DNA of 7,916 nt from SLJM01 sp964415785. Its GTDB lineage: Bacteria > Myxococcota_A > Bradymonadia > Bradymonadales > Bradymonadaceae. Both the position numbers and the translations under genes were made by a program. The notes under the pieces are model-generated. The model made no database searches. It was not told the DNA's origin and was given only the letters and a program-made list of their open reading frames with translations. Shown here one piece after another: positions 7,619 to 7,916 of this stretch (positions within the stretch are counted from its first letter, which is position 1; every line of letters starts with the position of its first letter). The stretch spans positions 1 through 7,916 of the forward strand of contig CAYQBU010000180.1 of assembly GCA_964415785.1 (NCBI GenBank), read 5' to 3'.

Positions 7619-7628
7619 TCAACATAAT
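7599..7628 (+). promoter_or_regulatory. Putative rightward promoter for the inositol-phosphate synthase gene
   Basis: TTGTCA (7599-7604) and CATAAT (7623-7628) are each one base from the sigma-70 hexamers and are 18 bp apart. They lie in the only markedly AT-rich patch of the window. An alternative -10 is TTATAC at 7635-7640. The third and fourth GTCACAA-like repeats lie between the two hexamers, so a bound regulator could either replace -35 contacts or block the promoter. For phoB, a weak leftward -10 (TAAAAT, minus strand 7538-7533) is visible without a well-spaced -35. Confidence 0.45.
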
Positions 7629-7639
7629 ACACCATTATA

Positions 7640-7822
7640 CCTATTGAACACCACCTCACTCATGATTAGCGTCTCTGTGGCCATGGGGAATTCCCTCCCT
7701 GGGGGTGTCCCCAAAGTGGCTTCATTCGCCGGTGGTCCCGACCACCTTTGACGCAGTCTTGCTTCGACGCCCGCGAGCGTTTTCGCCCCTGTCGAGGCCC
7801 GCATTTCACGATGAGGTATCTC
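7640..7822 (+). other. Long leader before the inositol-phosphate synthase start, with hairpins
   Basis: If transcription starts near 7635, about 190 nt precede the start codon. This stretch holds GGGAATTCCC (7686-7695), GGGG-GTGT-CCCC (7701-7712) and GGTGGT-CCCG-ACCACC (7731-7746, which can extend to 7 bp). CAAAGTGG (7712-7719) could alternatively pair with CCACCTTTG (7742-7750) with one bulge, giving two competing folds. I recognise no known riboswitch class here. Only a 29-codon open frame (7662-7751) without a Shine-Dalgarno is present. A structured leader is possible; function is unproven. Confidence 0.35.
7813..7817 (+). promoter_or_regulatory. Ribosome-binding site of the inositol-phosphate synthase gene
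   Basis: GAGGT lies 5 nt before ATG 7823. It decides the start: the in-frame ATG at 7811 would overlap this site and has no comparable site of its own upstream. Confidence 0.65.
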
Positions 7823-7916
7823 ATGAGCAGTACACGCGCATCGAACTCCGACCGTCTCGCCATCTTGATCCCCGGCATGGGTGCCGTGGGCACCACCATC
7901 ATGGCCGGCGTCCTCG
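7823..7916 (+). CDS. Myo-inositol-1-phosphate synthase, N-terminal fragment
   Basis: The first 31 codons of a gene running off the window. After a polar start (MSSTRASNSD) it reads RLAILIPGMGAVGTTIMAG, a beta strand and Gly-rich loop of a Rossmann NAD-binding fold. The order I/V-P-G-M/L-G-A-V-x-T-T-x-x-A-G-V is what I recognise from bacterial inositol-3-phosphate (1L-myo-inositol-1-phosphate) synthases, which convert glucose-6-phosphate to inositol phosphate with NAD as a transient redox cofactor. The ATG at 7823 is preferred to that at 7811 because of the GAGGT site before it. It is divergent from phoB, with the PHO-box-like array between them. With so few residues, another NAD-dependent enzyme cannot be excluded. 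Confidence 0.62.
   Translation, partial: MSSTRASNSDRLAILIPGMGAVGTTIMAGVL

Noticed and set aside
7662..7751. A 29-codon open frame (MISVSVAMGN...) in the leader of the inositol-phosphate synthase gene, a possible leader peptide.
   Set aside because: No Shine-Dalgarno before it, no run of a regulatory amino acid, and such frames are expected by chance in GC-rich DNA.
7619..7902. Two leftward open frames (7619-7804 and 7666-7902) over the divergent intergenic region and the synthase start.
   Set aside because: They overlap the proposed promoter and the well-supported Rossmann-motif gene start, and show no motif of their own.

Overview
The window is a GC-rich, gene-dense bacterial chromosomal segment. 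The gene content suggests a Gram-negative deltaproteobacterial-type organism, perhaps Myxococcota or Bradymonadia. That guess rests on a MutS2 homologue, a menaquinone-pathway enzyme, a PhoR/PhoB pair with a periplasmic sensor, and the start of a GMGAVGTT-type inositol-1-phosphate synthase. The lineage assignment is inference only. I see no phage, transposon, CRISPR, tRNA or rRNA.

Layout. Bases 2-4844 read rightward as one tight cluster: the 3' part of a PAS-containing sensor histidine kinase, mutS2 (with KOW-like and Smr domains), a small four-helix membrane protein of DUF2231-like appearance, and menH. Gaps are only 9-22 nt, so co-transcription is likely, although the functions are unrelated at face value. 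Bases 4845-5085 form a convergent spacer carrying strong GC-rich hairpins that look like extragenic repeat units rather than classic terminators. Bases 5086-7496 read leftward and encode a PhoB-like response regulator followed by a PhoR-like membrane kinase. A 100-N assembly gap removes the end of the regulator and the start of the kinase. Bases 7497-7822 are a divergent regulatory region, and the window closes with the first 31 codons of a rightward inositol-phosphate synthase gene.

How the parts relate. The kinase would sense a periplasmic or membrane signal (phosphate limitation if it is true PhoR) and phosphorylate the regulator at Asp54. The divergent control region holds four direct copies of (T)CACAA/GTCACAA-type repeats at 11, 21 and 11 bp steps, the geometry expected of two PHO boxes. 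This suggests phoB autoregulation and possible phosphate control of the inositol-phosphate synthase gene.

The most interesting points are the PHO-box-like array facing an inositol-phosphate synthase, a roughly 190-nt structured leader in front of that gene, the paired hairpin units between menH and phoR, and the gap flanked by an identical 10-mer that sits in the same codon frame on both sides. No clearly new biological system is visible; most of the window is ordinary core-genome content.
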